NCBI GenBank assembly: GCA_032717465.1
Contig: CM064632.1
Location: 28,045,480 to 28,109,479 of the forward strand
Direction: 5' to 3'
DNA: 64,000 bases
Source of the DNA: Coenobita brevimanus
Taxonomy: Eukaryota; Arthropoda; Malacostraca; Decapoda; Coenobitidae
The notes below the pieces were generated by a model, which worked only from the letters and a program-made list of their open reading frames with translations, was not told the origin of the DNA and searched no databases. A program made the translations under genes and the position numbers. This document shows positions 25,264 through 36,120 of the stretch, one piece after another (position 1 is the stretch's first letter; each line of letters begins with the position of its first letter).

Positions 25264-26150
25264 AAGTATAATTCACAGAAAAAATAAAGAAAGAGGGCTC
25301 ACATGAGTCCAAATCATAACACACGGGAAAACAACGACATCTGACTCGTTCCTTATTGTGTTTTATATACAGGTAGAATGCAGGTAAATTATTTTCTGTC
25401 CTCAACTAACGTTTATAACTGACCGTAATAAATACTGGGCTGGACTTTACCTCCGCGCAAACGGATGGTCGTGGCAAGTGTAGTACTTTATTGTGTTCTC
25501 GCCAACGGCAAATTAGTATATTCAACTGAGAGTGAGTCATAGGAGCCTGAGTGTTAATACCTGCACCATTATTAGTAACCCTTTCATGGATGGAATCATC
25601 AAGGACTTTAGTGCTGCTAACGCCACACAATTTTCTTGAGCTGAATCTGAGTCACTGACCTTATGATCGTGACAACCCTGGTATTCTGTTCCTGTAATTA
25701 TCTATATTAGCTGAAAGTCAAACCATATGTGATGAAGTGGAAAAAAAAAAATCAACATTACTACACTGTACACTGACCCCGCAACCAGGAGAAAAATGAA
25801 AAAGATTATCAAAAATTTTCCGAGAATTAACTTAAATTCTTCAATATTCATAACAATATGGAATGAAATGGCCGAAGACATTTTCATAATTTCTTTCAGA
25901 TCTCCATAAAGAACACCAAAGAGAAAATCTACGTAGAGTGTACTTTAACTGAAATTTCGAAAGATTAAGGCCAAGATTGTCAGAAAAGCATTTTACCACT
26001 TCAGTTAGAGGACGTCATTCTAATCTGATTCTTGCTACAAACCAGACCATTTGTATTCAGGTTAAGAGAACGCCCTGGTAGTGAAGGAGTAAATGAGGGC
26101 AATGTTCACCTCATCCAGCAGGAAGTCTCCCCTAAGATGAAAAGAACTAT

Positions 26151-26152
<2 letters not shown>
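25264..26152. other. Non-coding, no gene seen
   Basis: No domain-bearing ORF. A GAGTGAGTCATAGGAGCC block near 25530 recurs near 19645, so at least part is repetitive. Confidence 0.4.

Positions 26153-26194
<42 letters not shown>
26153..26194. repeat. (AT)n microsatellite, left flank of Gypsy-1
   Basis: About 21 AT units ending at the TG of the Gypsy-1 LTR. The matching right flank is at 35465-35526. Confidence 0.97.
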
Positions 26195-26198
<4 letters not shown>

Positions 26199-26975
26199 AC
26201 ACAGCCTATGATTTCATCATCCTTTGTGTAATTCTAACGTACAGTATGCTGCATGTTTGATCACGAGCGTGTTCTACCTCACTCCCCCCTTCTACCCTTA
26301 TAGTAGAGTAAGTCGTTCTTTCTGTTGTTCAGAGCAGGATTGTCAACTCTTTGTCCCCTATGGCTTCATTTGCGCGTCCTTCTTACAAGTTGTATCACGC
26401 TCTGCCGGCCCCTATATAATAAGCTCAGTCTCTGCATTAATTGCCACTTAGATCTACTCCTCATTTTGTTCACATCTCTGTCCTCCCCTGTACAGTTGTT
26501 ATTATTGTGAGTGCTCAGGAAGTCTCCAGCCATCTAGCAGCTGTCTAATTTGAGTATAAGTGTTATTACATTTTGTTTTTGTACTATATAGCATAAGGTG
26601 TTGATTTGTAGGCCTAGTGAGGTTTTTGTAATTCATATTGTCAGCCAGTGGTAATAATATTTTGTATCTGTAATAATATATCTTGCATTCACTGAATATT
26701 ATCTGGTTTTCTCATTTTATCAGGGCTGACTTAGATAAATTTACTCTTGCTAATTTCGTGTTAATAGAGGCTATTGCAGTTAACCATATATTTAACCTGT
26801 TTTTGCCATTACAGTATCCTTACGAGTCCTGAATGTTTAGTTGTTAGTTTGAGCATTAAACTTTAACTTGTAATTTTACCTAATTCTTTTGTTTTGAACC
26901 TGAAACTTTACGGGACAGTAGTGATTTTTAGTATTCTCACTTAAAGTGTACATTATCTTTCTCTGTTTCGTAACA
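26195..26975 (+). repeat. Gypsy-1 left LTR
   Basis: 781 bp, beginning TGTTACA and ending GTAACA (perfect 6-bp terminal inverted repeat, TG...CA). Contains a TATA-like TATATAAT at 26413-26420. It matches 34689-35464 along its full length. Confidence 0.95.
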
Positions 26976-26981
26976 TAAATT

Positions 26982-26999
26982 TGGCGACCTCTTATCAGG
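26982..26999 (+). promoter_or_regulatory. Gypsy-1 primer binding site
   Basis: TGGCGACCTCTTATCAGG begins six bases after the LTR end. TGG is expected to pair with tRNA 3' CCA. TGGCGACC is the start of sites assigned to tRNA-Arg in some arthropod Gypsy elements. Gypsy-2 has the same first ten bases. Confidence 0.6.
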
Positions 27000-27056
27000 A
27001 TAATCAGGATATTATCAAAAGGATATTGCTTGATATTTTGTGACTGTGATTTATTC

Positions 27057-28380
27057 ATGATGTCTACTATTACTACGCTTGATGAAGCCAAAGATTTTTT
27101 GTCAAATGTGCAAACAGTGTGTGATGTACAAAACAGAACAAAGAATGAATTTAAGCTTGTTGCTCAACAACTAGGAATTGCTGTTCACTCTCATCATTCT
27201 AAAGATCACATTGTTGGCATGATTAATAAAAGCTTGTTTAATGTAACTCCTCCAAATGAGCAAACGCAGATTGAAATAGCTAAGTTACAGCTAGCTCTGC
27301 AGGAGGCTCGTGTTAAGGAGGCTGAATTTCAGGCAAATGCTCAGGAGGCTGAATCTCAGGCTCGTATTCAGGAGGCACAGGCACAGGCTCAGGCACAAAT
27401 TGAACTAGCTAGGATTCAGGCAGACCATAAGTATCGCATGAAACAAGGTGGAACTGGATCATCTAGCTCTGATGATTCTGATGTGGCTAAAAATGTTAAA
27501 CTTGTCCCTCCTTTTAATGAATCTGATTTAACAAAGTATTTTCAGTTGTTTGAGAGGGTAGCTACAGGTTTTAATTGGCCCAAAAAGTATTGGCCAGTAC
27601 TCCTTCAAACTGTTCTCACCGGTAAAGCTCAAGTAACTTATGCATCTTTGCCTCAGGATCAATCTGATAATTATGAAGTAGTTAAGAGCTTGATTCTTAA
27701 GGCCTATGAGCTTGTTCCTGAAGCCTATAGAGTAAAATTTAGGACAACTTATAAGCAAGATAGGCAATCCCATGTTGAGTATGCAAAAATAATCTGTCAG
27801 AGCAGTGGTTAAATTCTAAGAATGTGGATTCTGATTTTGACAAATCTAAGCAGATGATTTTGCTGGACGACTTCAAATGGTGTATTAATAATGATGTAAG
27901 CCTATATCTTCATGAGAAAAGAATAGATAATTTGTCTGATGCTGCAGTTTTAGCTGATGAATATGTTCTCACTCACAAGAGATATTCTAGAGAAAAAAGG
28001 AAAGCTGAGAGTAAGTATGTTGCCTCTACTCAGAGTACAGGTAACAGGAAAGAGAATAAAGATGATGTTTCTCAGGAAGTAAATACCAGCTCCATCTCTA
28101 GATTTCAGAAAAGTAAATGTACTTATTGTAGTAAGCTTGGTCATACTACGGAGAGATGTTTCAGGAGACAGCGTGATGTGAACAAAAAGGAGTCTTTAAA
28201 TATTCAGTCAATTGGTCTAGTGTCCACCCTTGAGAGTTCCCAGAATTCTTTAACTGAGTTAACTGAACCTGCTTTGAGGGGTAAATTAAATTCTCATGAT
28301 GAAGTTCCTCTTTTGAGCAGTAACGTGGGTGACACTCTCAAGAGTTCATGTGCTAATTTCCTGTCTGATGGTTTTGTCAG
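27057..28380 (+). pseudogene. Gypsy-1 Gag (one frameshift)
   Basis: Structural capsid/nucleocapsid polyprotein. The first ATG after the primer binding site region is at 27057. An N-terminal region is followed by a glutamate/alanine/glutamine-rich coiled-coil-like repeat (EAQAQAQAQIELARIQADHK, about 27375-27435). A capsid-type segment comes next (PPFNESDLTKYFQLFERVA, about 27510). Near 27790 the frame shifts by one base within an A-run. The sense continues as LSEQWLNS and on through LLDDFKWCINNDVSLYLHEK to a CCHC zinc knuckle, CTYCSKLGHTTERC (28117-28158), the RNA-binding nucleocapsid motif. The shift could be decay, an assembly error in a homopolymer, or a frameshift site. The Gag end is not separable from Pol here. 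Confidence 0.8.
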
Positions 28381-29836
28381 TCCTCTGGACAGTAATGACA
28401 GGAAATCAGTTAAAATATATCGTGATACAGGTGCTTGCCAATCCCTTATGCTGACCAGTGTTCTAGGCTCTAATGTTAATTCCTCTGATGAAACTGTAAT
28501 CTTACAAGGTGTAGGGAATAATTACTTCTCTGTCCCTCTGTGCAGAGTGAATTTAGAGTCTCGTTTTGTTAATGGTTCTGTTATGGTTGGGTTGGTTGAG
28601 ACACTCCCAATGTCAGGTGTAACTTTCTTACTTGGAAATGATATTGGTGGAAGTCAAGTGTGTCCAGCTCCTCAGTTGTCCAGTGAGCCAGTGGCTGCGA
28701 CCCAGGATTGTGATGTCCCTGATGTGTTCCCTGCATGTGCTGTCACTAGGGCTAAGTCTAAAGTTACTGGTGATTTAGAGGATAATGATGATGATGATGT
28801 TATCCTAGCTGACACTTTTCTTGCTAATTTGGACCACTCACCAGATGAGGCAGTACCCCGCAGTGTTGATAATTTGTCTCGTCAAGAGTTGGTTGAGTTG
28901 CAGGTTGCTGACCCTGAGTTGAAAGGTCTAGCTAACTCTGCTTGCAGTGAGGAAGAGTCAGCCGGTGCTTCTACTTGTTATTATATAAAGTCAGGAGTAC
29001 TTATGAGGAAGTGGAGACCCCCAACAGCATCAGCCGACTGTGAATGGGAGGTTGTACATCAAGTTGTCATCCCTCGTGTTTGTAGGCAGGATATCATTAG
29101 AGTGGCTCATGATTCCAGTTTGGCAGGACACCTTGGAGTGAGGAAGACTGTGGCACGCATTTTGAAACACTTCTACTGGCCAGGTATCTTCAGGGATGTT
29201 TCCTGGTATTGTAAGTCTTGTCACACCTGTCAAGTTGTGGGGAAGTGTAATCAGACCGAAAAGGTTGCACCTCTAGTTCCCAGTCCTCTTTTTGAGGCGC
29301 CATTCACCCGTGTGTTGGTGGATATTGTGGGCCCTCTTCCTAAGACTTCTTCAGGATTTTCTTATGTGTTCACCCTGATTGATATGACTACTCATTATCC
29401 TGAAGCCATTCCACTTAGAAATATCTCAGCAAAGAACGTGGTTAAAGAAATGCTAAGGTTCTTCACAAAGTTTGGTCTGCCCAAGGAGGTACAGTCAGAC
29501 CGGGGAAGTAATTTCATGTCAAATGTTTTCAAGCAGTCTCTGAAAGAGTTGGGCATCACCCAGATCACGTCTTCAGCTTACCATCCCCAGACCCAAGGAG
29601 CGCTGGAGAGATATCATCAAACACTCAAATCGATGCTCAAGAAATACTGTTTGGAACATCAGAAAGACTGGGATAAAGGTCTTCCATTTGTTGTATTTGC
29701 CGCAAGAGAATCTCCAAATGAATCACTGGGCTTCTCACCCTTTGAACTACTGTTTGGCCATGAAGAGGACCCCTTAAGCTATTCAAGGAATGCTGGCTGT
29801 CGGAGGAAGATGACGTCAACCTGCTGGTGTATGTGA
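28381..29836 (+). pseudogene. Gypsy-1 Pol part 1: protease and integrase
   Basis: Continues the Gag frame. The retropepsin-type aspartic protease motif is YRDTGACQSLML (28418-28453). Its second conserved part, VTFLLGNDIGG, is at about 28620-28652. Integrase begins with an HHCC zinc-binding domain: HDSSLAGHLGV (29108), and CKSCHTC (29212). The DDE core follows: VDIVGP at 29318, QSDRGSNF at 29491, and the catalytic glutamate in QGALERYHQT at about 29596. The frame leaves sense at about 29765 (after FELLFGHEED), where a small deletion shifts it into the frame of the next segment. The integrase lies before RT, unlike canonical Gypsy elements. Confidence 0.88.
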
Positions 29837-30834
29837 TGAAGTTCAAAGAACGGCAGTCCACTGCTTTACAGCTGGCGAGAGAGAATTTAGGAGCTGCTCA
29901 GGAGAAGATGAAGACTTGGTATGATAAGAAGTCCAGGTTACGCCACTTTCAGCCAGGAGATCAGGTTTTGATTCTGCTACCGGTGCATGGGCAACCTCTT
30001 CAAGCCAAGTTTAGTGGTCCTTATTTCGTGGAGAAGAAACTCAGTGATGTCAACTATGTCATCGCCACACCAGATCGTAGAAAGAACAAGCAACTTTGTC
30101 ACATCAACATGCTAAAGTTATATCACAGGCGGGACGAAAATAACCCAGTCTGCAGTGTAGCTGTTCCACCCGAGTCTGCAAGTGAAGTTCTCCCATGCAG
30201 CATGAGCCTGAGTGATAGTTTGGGGAAGAATCCTGATATCATGAATGATCTCCAGACTAAGCTTTCTCATCTACCTCCCGAGGAAAGGCAGGAGTTTTCG
30301 GCATTACTGCAGGAGTACCCGCAAGTGTTCCATGCCACTCCAGGAAGAACCACTGTGTTGATGCATGATGTCGATGTTGGAGACGCAAAGCCAATTAAAT
30401 TGCCTCCTTACCGTGTGAACCCAGTGAAAGTTCCTCTCATCCAGAAGGAGCTTGGCTACCTGTTGGACCACAAGATGATTGAGCCCTGTCAGAGCGAGTG
30501 GAGTTCTCCTGTCACTCTAGTCCCTAAGCCAGGTTGGTCACAGCAGCTTTGCATCGACTACAGATGTGTTAATCAGATAACCAAAACAGACACTTACCCT
30601 CTCCCTCGCGTGGAAGATTGCATAGACAAGATCGGAAAGGCTAGGTACATAAGTAAGTTTGATTTGTTAAAGGGATACTGGCAAGTACCTATGACTGAAC
30701 GTGCTAGGGAGATCTCATGTTTTGTAACACTAGGAAAGACTTTTGCATGTTCTGTAATGCCATATGGTAAGAAGAATGTACCAGCCACTTTTCAGAAGCT
30801 CATGAATGTTGTAACAGAGGGTTTGGCAGGGTGT
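29766..30834 (+). pseudogene. Gypsy-1 Pol part 2: integrase C-terminus and RT N-terminal half
   Basis: A single open frame that physically joins the integrase C-terminus to reverse transcriptase. It carries the end of integrase with a basic region and a GPY/F module (FSGPYFVEKKLSDVNYVI, about 30011). A linker of about 90 residues leads into RT, with FSALLQEYPQVFHATPGRT (about 30297) and PPYRVNPVKVPLIQKEL (about 30402). These are followed by CQSEWSSPVTLVPKPG and LCIDYRCVNQITKTDTYPLP (about 30549), and KFDLLKGYWQVPMTE (about 30655). It stops at GLAGC (30834), where the Jockey element begins. The remainder of RT resumes at 33058. Confidence 0.92.
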
Positions 30835-33057
30835 TTTTTTTTTTTTTTTTAAATAACAGAACGGAGGAAGGAAAAACAAATGGAGAAAAAAAATAATCCA
30901 TACACCAGATTACTGGTGTCCTCTGTTCATTAAATATTTGTAACAGTTAGACTTGAACAGTTGTAGGTTGAAATTTGGAGGAAAACAACTCTGGGGAAGC
31001 GAGTTCCAGAGAGATGCAGTTCGGGGAATGAAAGAATTCTGATAGGCAGAAGTTCTGCAATATGGTTGAGTGACATTCCAGTCATGAGCGCTACCAGATG
31101 CCCGTGTAGCACGAGGGAAGGCATGGAGAGGTGGCACCATGGATGCAACTTCATCTGAGCATTTGCCAAAAAAATATCTGTAAAATAATGCAAGGGAGGC
31201 AACATTCCTTCTTACTTGCACGGGAGGTAGTTTATATGTAATGGCAGGGTTGTTAATGATTCTAACAGCTTTATTCTGAATTTTGTCTAGTTGTCTTAAT
31301 GCAACCTCTCCACAACCATTCCACAAGGGTGAGCAATATTCAAGCTGAGAGCGCACATGACTCTTATAAATCATAGCTAACTGCTCATCGGCGAAGAAGT
31401 TACGGACTCTGTACAATAATCCAAGTTTCTTTGAGGCGGTTTTAGCAAGTGATCTGACATGAGAGGTCCAGCTGAGGGCACTGTTAAGTGAGACACCAAG
31501 AATTTCAATACTTTTGGAGATGGGAATATTAGTAGCACTGAAGGTAATGTACGAATCTGGCAATATCTGTCTATTAGTAAACTGTATATATTTAGTTTTA
31601 CTAGCATTAAAAGAGACAAGGTTGTTTTGTCCCCATTCACTGATTGTAGACAGATCTTGATTTATGGAGATGGCTGTACTGACTTGAGAGGTAGAGATAT
31701 TAGACTTTGTAAATGGATGTCTGAGTGTGAATGAACTATGTAGTGTTGAGTCATCTGCATATGAGTGAATGGGATTGTGAGTGACAGATAATAGATCATT
31801 AATATGAACCAGAAATAGGGTTGGCGCCAGAACTGATCCCTGCGGCACGCCGGCGTTAATTGAGTGGAAATTCGAATATACATCATCTTCTTTTACTCTT
31901 ATTTTCCTGTCACTAAGATAAGAAGAAATCAAAGGAACAAAAGACGTTAGTCCATAGCAAGGGAGTTTGGACAGCAGGGAACGGTGCCATACTCTGTCGA
32001 AAGCTTTAGAGATATCAAGAGCTACTGCATGAGTTTCTCCAAAAAGATCAATTGATTGATGGATGGTATGAGTTAAGAGATTGAGTATGTCAATGGTGGA
32101 TCTTTCGTGGTGAAAACCGTATTGTCTATCATTAATTAAGTTGTTGGATTCAAGATGTTTAACAATATGCTTATTAAATAAAGTTTCAAATACCTTACCA
32201 AGAGAAGATGTGATAGCTATTGGTCTGTAATTGGAGGGGTCAGACGAACTTCCTTTCTTCGGAACTGGGTGGATATTGGCTTCTTTCCATGAATTTGGGA
32301 ATAAAGAAGTACGTATGCATAGTCTGAATAATTTAGCTAGGACAGAGGCAAGTTCAGGGGAACACTTTTTCAAAACAATTGGCGGAATTAAATCTGGACC
32401 TGGAGCTTTGTTGGTAGGTAAATTGTCTAGGATGGATTTTACAAACCTTGTCTGTATTTTAAGTGGGGCAATTTCAGGAGAATCAAGTTCCAGTACTGAG
32501 ACATTCTGGCTGGTATCATCTATGGTAGAGTTTCTTGCAAAGGTACTAGCAAAGATATTTGCTTTCCCACGTGGGTCATTTGTAATATTGCCATCTAAAG
32601 ATTTTAGTGGGGAATGGAAGATGACTTGTTAAAGTTATTATTGAAAGAAATAAGAGATGACCAGAATATTCTATTGTCATTAGGGTTGTTAAGTAGTTTT
32701 GATGCTTGCTTTTGAAGAAAGTTTGATTTAGATAGATTTAATACAACTTTTGCATGATTTCTAGCAATTTTAAATTGGGAGAGTGATTCAGGTGTTTTTG
32801 ATTTTAAGTAAGAGTTATATGCTAATGACTTTTGGGCTGTTGCTCTGGCACAATTGCCATCAAACCATTTTGGAGAGCTTGATCTTTTAGTGAATTGTTG
32901 ACTTGGTATGAATAAATCCATACCAGCTAGTATTAAGTCACAAATGTGGGACTGGGTAGAATTGGGATCACTAGAGAAGAAAGACTGCCATGGAACATCA
33001 GCAAGATAATTTCTAAATCCATCCCAGTCTGCCCTGTCAAAGTGCCATCGGGTCACC
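30835..33057 (-). mobile_element. Jockey-superfamily non-LTR retrotransposon nested in Gypsy-1
   Basis: A minus-strand insertion. On the plus strand it starts with T17 (30834-30850), the A-tail of the element, and ends at about 33057, where Gypsy-1 RT resumes. The element is 5'-truncated: only ORF2 from a region upstream of RT to the C-terminus is present. No endonuclease is seen. A perfect target site duplication was not found; GGGT on both sides is only suggestive. RT motifs place it in the Jockey/CR1 group. Confidence 0.9.
30910..33056 (-). pseudogene. Jockey-superfamily ORF2 (reverse transcriptase), one frameshift
   Basis: Read from 33056 down. An N-terminal linker region (WHFDRADWDGFRNYLADVPW, 33047) runs to about 32612. 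There a one-base shift in the TCCATTCCCCAC region moves to the frame that stays open to the stop at 30910. RT motifs are: NKAPGPDLIPPIVL (about 32410), NYRPIAITSSLGKVFE (about 32245), YGFHHERSTIDILNLL (about 32125), VALDISKAFDRVWH (about 32025), NAGVPQGSVLAPTLF (about 31855) and the catalytic HSYADDSTLHS (YADD at 31761-31750). The tail has SEWGQNNLVSFNASKTK and LEYCSPLWNG and ends in FKSNCYKYLMNRGHQ. It is nearly intact apart from the 5' truncation and the one frameshift. Confidence 0.9.
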
Positions 33058-33500
33058 CTGTATTATATTGATGATGTATTAATCTTCAGTGACAACTGGA
33101 AAGATCACCTATGCCATGTCAGTAAATTTCTTGAGCGTTTGGTTCAGGCTAATCTTATAGCTAATTTATCAAAGTGTGAGTTTGGTCAAGCTAAAGTTCA
33201 GTACCTTGGGTACGTAATTGGTGATGGACATGTTGCACCACCAGCAGCTAAGGTTCAGGTTATAAGTGATCTTCCCAGACCTAAAAGTAGGAAAGAGCTA
33301 CAAAGATTTTTGGGAATGGTAGGTTATTACAGGAGATTTGTTCTTAACTTTTCAATTCTTGTATCACCACTTACAGACATACTGAAAAAGGGAGTTAAAT
33401 TTGTCTGGACCGATAACTGTGAATCCTCTTTCAGTAAACTTAAAACTATCCTATTAAGTCAGCCAGTGCTCGCTACTCCAAATTTTGCTAAGCCTTTTAA
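33058..33500 (+). pseudogene. Gypsy-1 Pol part 3: RT C-terminal half
   Basis: Resumes exactly after the Jockey insert with LYYIDDVLIFSDNW (YIDD catalytic motif, 33064-33075). Typical Gypsy RT thumb motifs follow: KCEFGQAKVQYLGYVIG (about 33172), PRPKSRKELQRFLGMVGYYR (about 33277), and SPLTDILKK. It continues toward RNase H with ATPNFAKPF, where the TTAA element interrupts at 33500. Confidence 0.93.
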
Positions 33501-34256
33501 CCCGCCCCATCCCGACCACTTTTCCACCACTGACTCCCCCCAATCCCGACCATTTTAGGAAATTTTTTTTTTTGGCTCAAACCTTCGCTTTTGGTGAGAA
33601 ACATCGAAAATTCATAGAGAAATCGCTCACCTGAGGTTTAAAATACTCATTACAGGAAGGAGTACCTCCTTACCTTGCTGGGTTTTCTATCAGGCTGGCA
33701 CCAAAGAAAACGAGTTCTATGGGAGGATAACTATTTCACACCACTCATAAACAGTATTTATTTATTTACTTGGTACGAATTTATATGTAGTACAACAGTA
33801 TTTTGGTTTTCATGCAGTAATATAGGCATTATAAGCATTGATTCACTCACTAATACCTGACCTTTTTTTGCCACATTACCTGATCATCATTTCTGTTTCT
33901 TCCTCTAATGCTATGTAAAGTTTGTCCTCCACATTGTCATTGATTGGGGAATCACTCTGGCCCTGAATTTCGTACCGTGGCATGACATGGCTATACTGGC
34001 CAGGTCACTGATAACAGGTGAATTGCTGAGACAGTGACATGCAGGGGGGGGGAGGAGGTCATGCTGGGTAAGGCATTGTCCCTGCCTGGCATCTTGTTGA
34101 GGAAGGTGTCACTTGTATATGTACCAAAAATGACTCGCGAAAATTGAAAATTGTGCAAATTAGGGACCTTGCAATTTTTTCGTGTTTATGTACGTCGATG
34201 GGATTGGCAGTGACAAAACGTGTGGACGTTAAAGAACGTCGATGGGACGCCACGGG
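33501..34256. mobile_element. piggyBac-like non-autonomous element (TTAA-flanked)
   Basis: 756 bp with TTAA directly on both sides (33497-33500 and 34257-34260). Its ends are CCCG... and ...CGGG, as in piggyBac-type transposons, which insert at TTAA with CCC/GGG ends. The longer terminal match is weak. Near each end a subterminal motif occurs twice: CCCATCCCGACCACTTT and CCCAATCCCGACCATTTT on the left, ACGTCGATGGGATTGG and ACGTCGATGGGACGCC on the right. The CCAATCCC and GGGATTGG parts are inverted relative to each other. No transposase ORF. Removing it with one TTAA restores the RT-RNase H frame. Confidence 0.8.
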
Positions 34257-34627
34257 TTAAGATGGCTGTTGATGCAAGTGATACAGGAGCTGGGGCTGTT
34301 TTGCTGCAAGAGGATGATCAGGGTATTGAACACCCTGTATCTTATTACAGTAAGAAGTTCACTCCACCTCAAAAGAACTACTCAACTATTGAGAAAGAGC
34401 TTTTGGCCTTGATTTTGGGTTTACAGCATTTTTCATTTTATTTGTGTTCTGGTGTTGACCCCATAGTCATTTATACCGATCATAACCCACTGAGATTCCT
34501 TAGTAAGTTTAAAGATAAAAATCAGAGATTGACAAGATGGAGTCTACTTCTTCAGGAGTATTCATTAGACATACAACATGTCAAGGGGAAAGAAAATGTT
34601 ATTGCAGATTGCTTATCTAGACTTTAG
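34257..34627 (+). pseudogene. Gypsy-1 Pol part 4: RNase H
   Basis: Continues the frame after the TTAA insert (PF-K-MAVDASDTGAGAVL). RNase H motifs are: DASDTGAGAVLLQ (34272), YYSKKFTPPQKNYSTIEKEL (catalytic Glu, about 34340), IYTDHNPLRFL (Asp, about 34470) and ENVIADCLSRL at the stop. RNase H, not integrase, is the last Pol domain; only about 60 bp follow before the LTR. Confidence 0.93.
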
Positions 34628-34680
34628 ACAGATTGTTTTAGAGTAATAAGAAATTTCCTTTGTAAATTTCTTTTTCTTTG

Positions 34681-34688
34681 TGGGGAGG
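34681..34688 (+). other. Gypsy-1 polypurine tract
   Basis: TGGGGAGG directly precedes the right LTR, the expected plus-strand primer position. Confidence 0.7.
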
Positions 34689-35460
34689 TGTTACATAGCC
34701 TATGATTTCATCATCCTTTGTGTAATTCTAACGTACAGTATGCTGCATGTTTGATCACGAGCGTGTTCTACCTCACTCCCCCCTTCTACCCTTATAGTAG
34801 AGTAAGTTGCTCTTTCTGTTGTTCAGAGCAGGATTGTCAACTCTTTGTCCCCTATGGCTTCATTTGCGCGTCCTTCTTACAAGTTGTATCATGCTCTGCC
34901 GGCTCCTATATAATGAGCTCAGTCTCTGCATTAATTGCCACTTAGATCTACTCCTCATTTTGTTCACATCTCTGTCCTCCCCTGTACAGTTGTTATTATT
35001 GTGAGTGCTCAGGAAGTCTCCAGCCATCTAGCAGCTGTGTAATTTGAGTATAAGTGTTATTACAGTTTGTTCTTGTACTGTATAGCATAAGGTGTTGATT
35101 CGTAGGCCTAGTAAAGTTTTTGTAATTCATATTGTCAGCCAACAGTAATATTTTGTATCTGTAATAATATATCTTGCATTCACTGAGTATTATCTGGTTT
35201 TCTCATTTTATCAGGGCTGACTTAGATAAATTTACTCTTGCTAATTTCGTGTTAATAGAGGCTATTGCAGTTAACCATATATTTAACCTGTTTTTGCCAT
35301 TACATTATCTTTATGAGTCCTGAATGTTTAGTTGTTAGTTTGAGCATTAAACTTTAACTTGTAATTTTACCTAACTCTTGTTTTGAACCTGGAACTTTAT
35401 GGGACAGTAGTGATTTTTAGTATTCTCACTTAAAGTGTACATTATCTTTCTCTGTTCCGT

Positions 35461-35464
<4 letters not shown>
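34689..35464 (+). repeat. Gypsy-1 right LTR
   Basis: 776 bp, TGTTACA...GTAACA, matching the left LTR with about 25 differences, mostly transitions, and two small indels. Confidence 0.95.

Positions 35465-35527
<63 letters not shown>
35465..35527. repeat. (AT)n microsatellite, right flank of Gypsy-1
   Basis: About 31 AT units directly after the LTR. It continues the tract interrupted at 26194. Confidence 0.97.
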
Positions 35528-35530
<3 letters not shown>

Positions 35531-35720
35531 TATAGCATATATCCCATTGGAGCCCAGTGTCCAGAGTATTGGAGAGAACAGGGAATTTTCAAATCTTAAT
35601 AATGCAGGGATCACCCAGGTAAAGACCTATGAGCTTTGCGACCATGAGCCAATAGGCGGAGGGCGGTACACTTAGTACCCTCCAAGTACAATGCCTTGCC
35701 CAGCAACTTTGGGATCCAGT

Positions 35721-35722
<2 letters not shown>

Positions 35723-35797
<75 letters not shown>
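35723..35797. repeat. (AT)n microsatellite
   Basis: About 37 AT units. Confidence 0.97.
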
Positions 35798-35799
<2 letters not shown>

Positions 35800-35839
35800 C
35801 GGCTTGAAGCAGTTAAATGGTGATGATTACGTAATGAAG

Positions 35840-36120
35840 AAGGTATTATTATTATCACCATCACCACAAATCATCATCACGTCACCACAGAAATCATCAT
35901 CGTCACCAAAGAGAGCATCACAATCGCCTCACTAGATTAATTACCATAATATCCGCCACCAGAGAAATCATCATCATGATCATCACCACCACCACAGCAA
36001 TCTTATCAATGACAACCAAATCAATATATGCTAATTATATCAGTGACAACCAAGCCAATATATCACCATCACCATTACTGAAAAAAAAAAAAAATCATCA
36101 TCATCATCATCATTATCATC
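35840..36120. repeat. CAT/CAC triplet-rich region
   Basis: Interrupted ATCATCACC triplets with an A-run at 36078-36092. No gene seen. Confidence 0.8.

Larger units (their letters stand above)
26195..35464 (+). mobile_element. Gypsy-1: Ty3/Gypsy LTR retrotransposon with IN before RT
   Basis: An LTR retrotransposon with two nested insertions. Removing the Jockey (about 2.2 kb) and TTAA (756 bp) inserts leaves an element of about 6.3 kb. The domain order is LTR, primer binding site, Gag with CCHC knuckle, protease, integrase with GPY/F module, RT, RNase H, purine tract, LTR. Integrase upstream of RT is Copia-like, although the RT, IN and GPY/F sequences are Gypsy type. The LTRs differ at about 25 positions by eye in about 778 bp (roughly 3%), so the insertion is not recent. 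It lies in an (AT)n microsatellite, with ATAT on both sides as the presumptive target duplication. Two single-base-scale frameshifts add to the insertions, so this copy is dead. Confidence 0.92.

Noticed and set aside
26413..26430. TATA-like box plus TCAGTC initiator in the Gypsy-1 LTR
   Set aside because: The two are only about 14 bp apart, too close for a normal TATA-initiator pair. Only the TATA-like word is mentioned.
30834..33060. Perfect target site duplication of the Jockey insert
   Set aside because: GGGT occurs on both sides, but the surrounding bases do not match, so no duplication is claimed.
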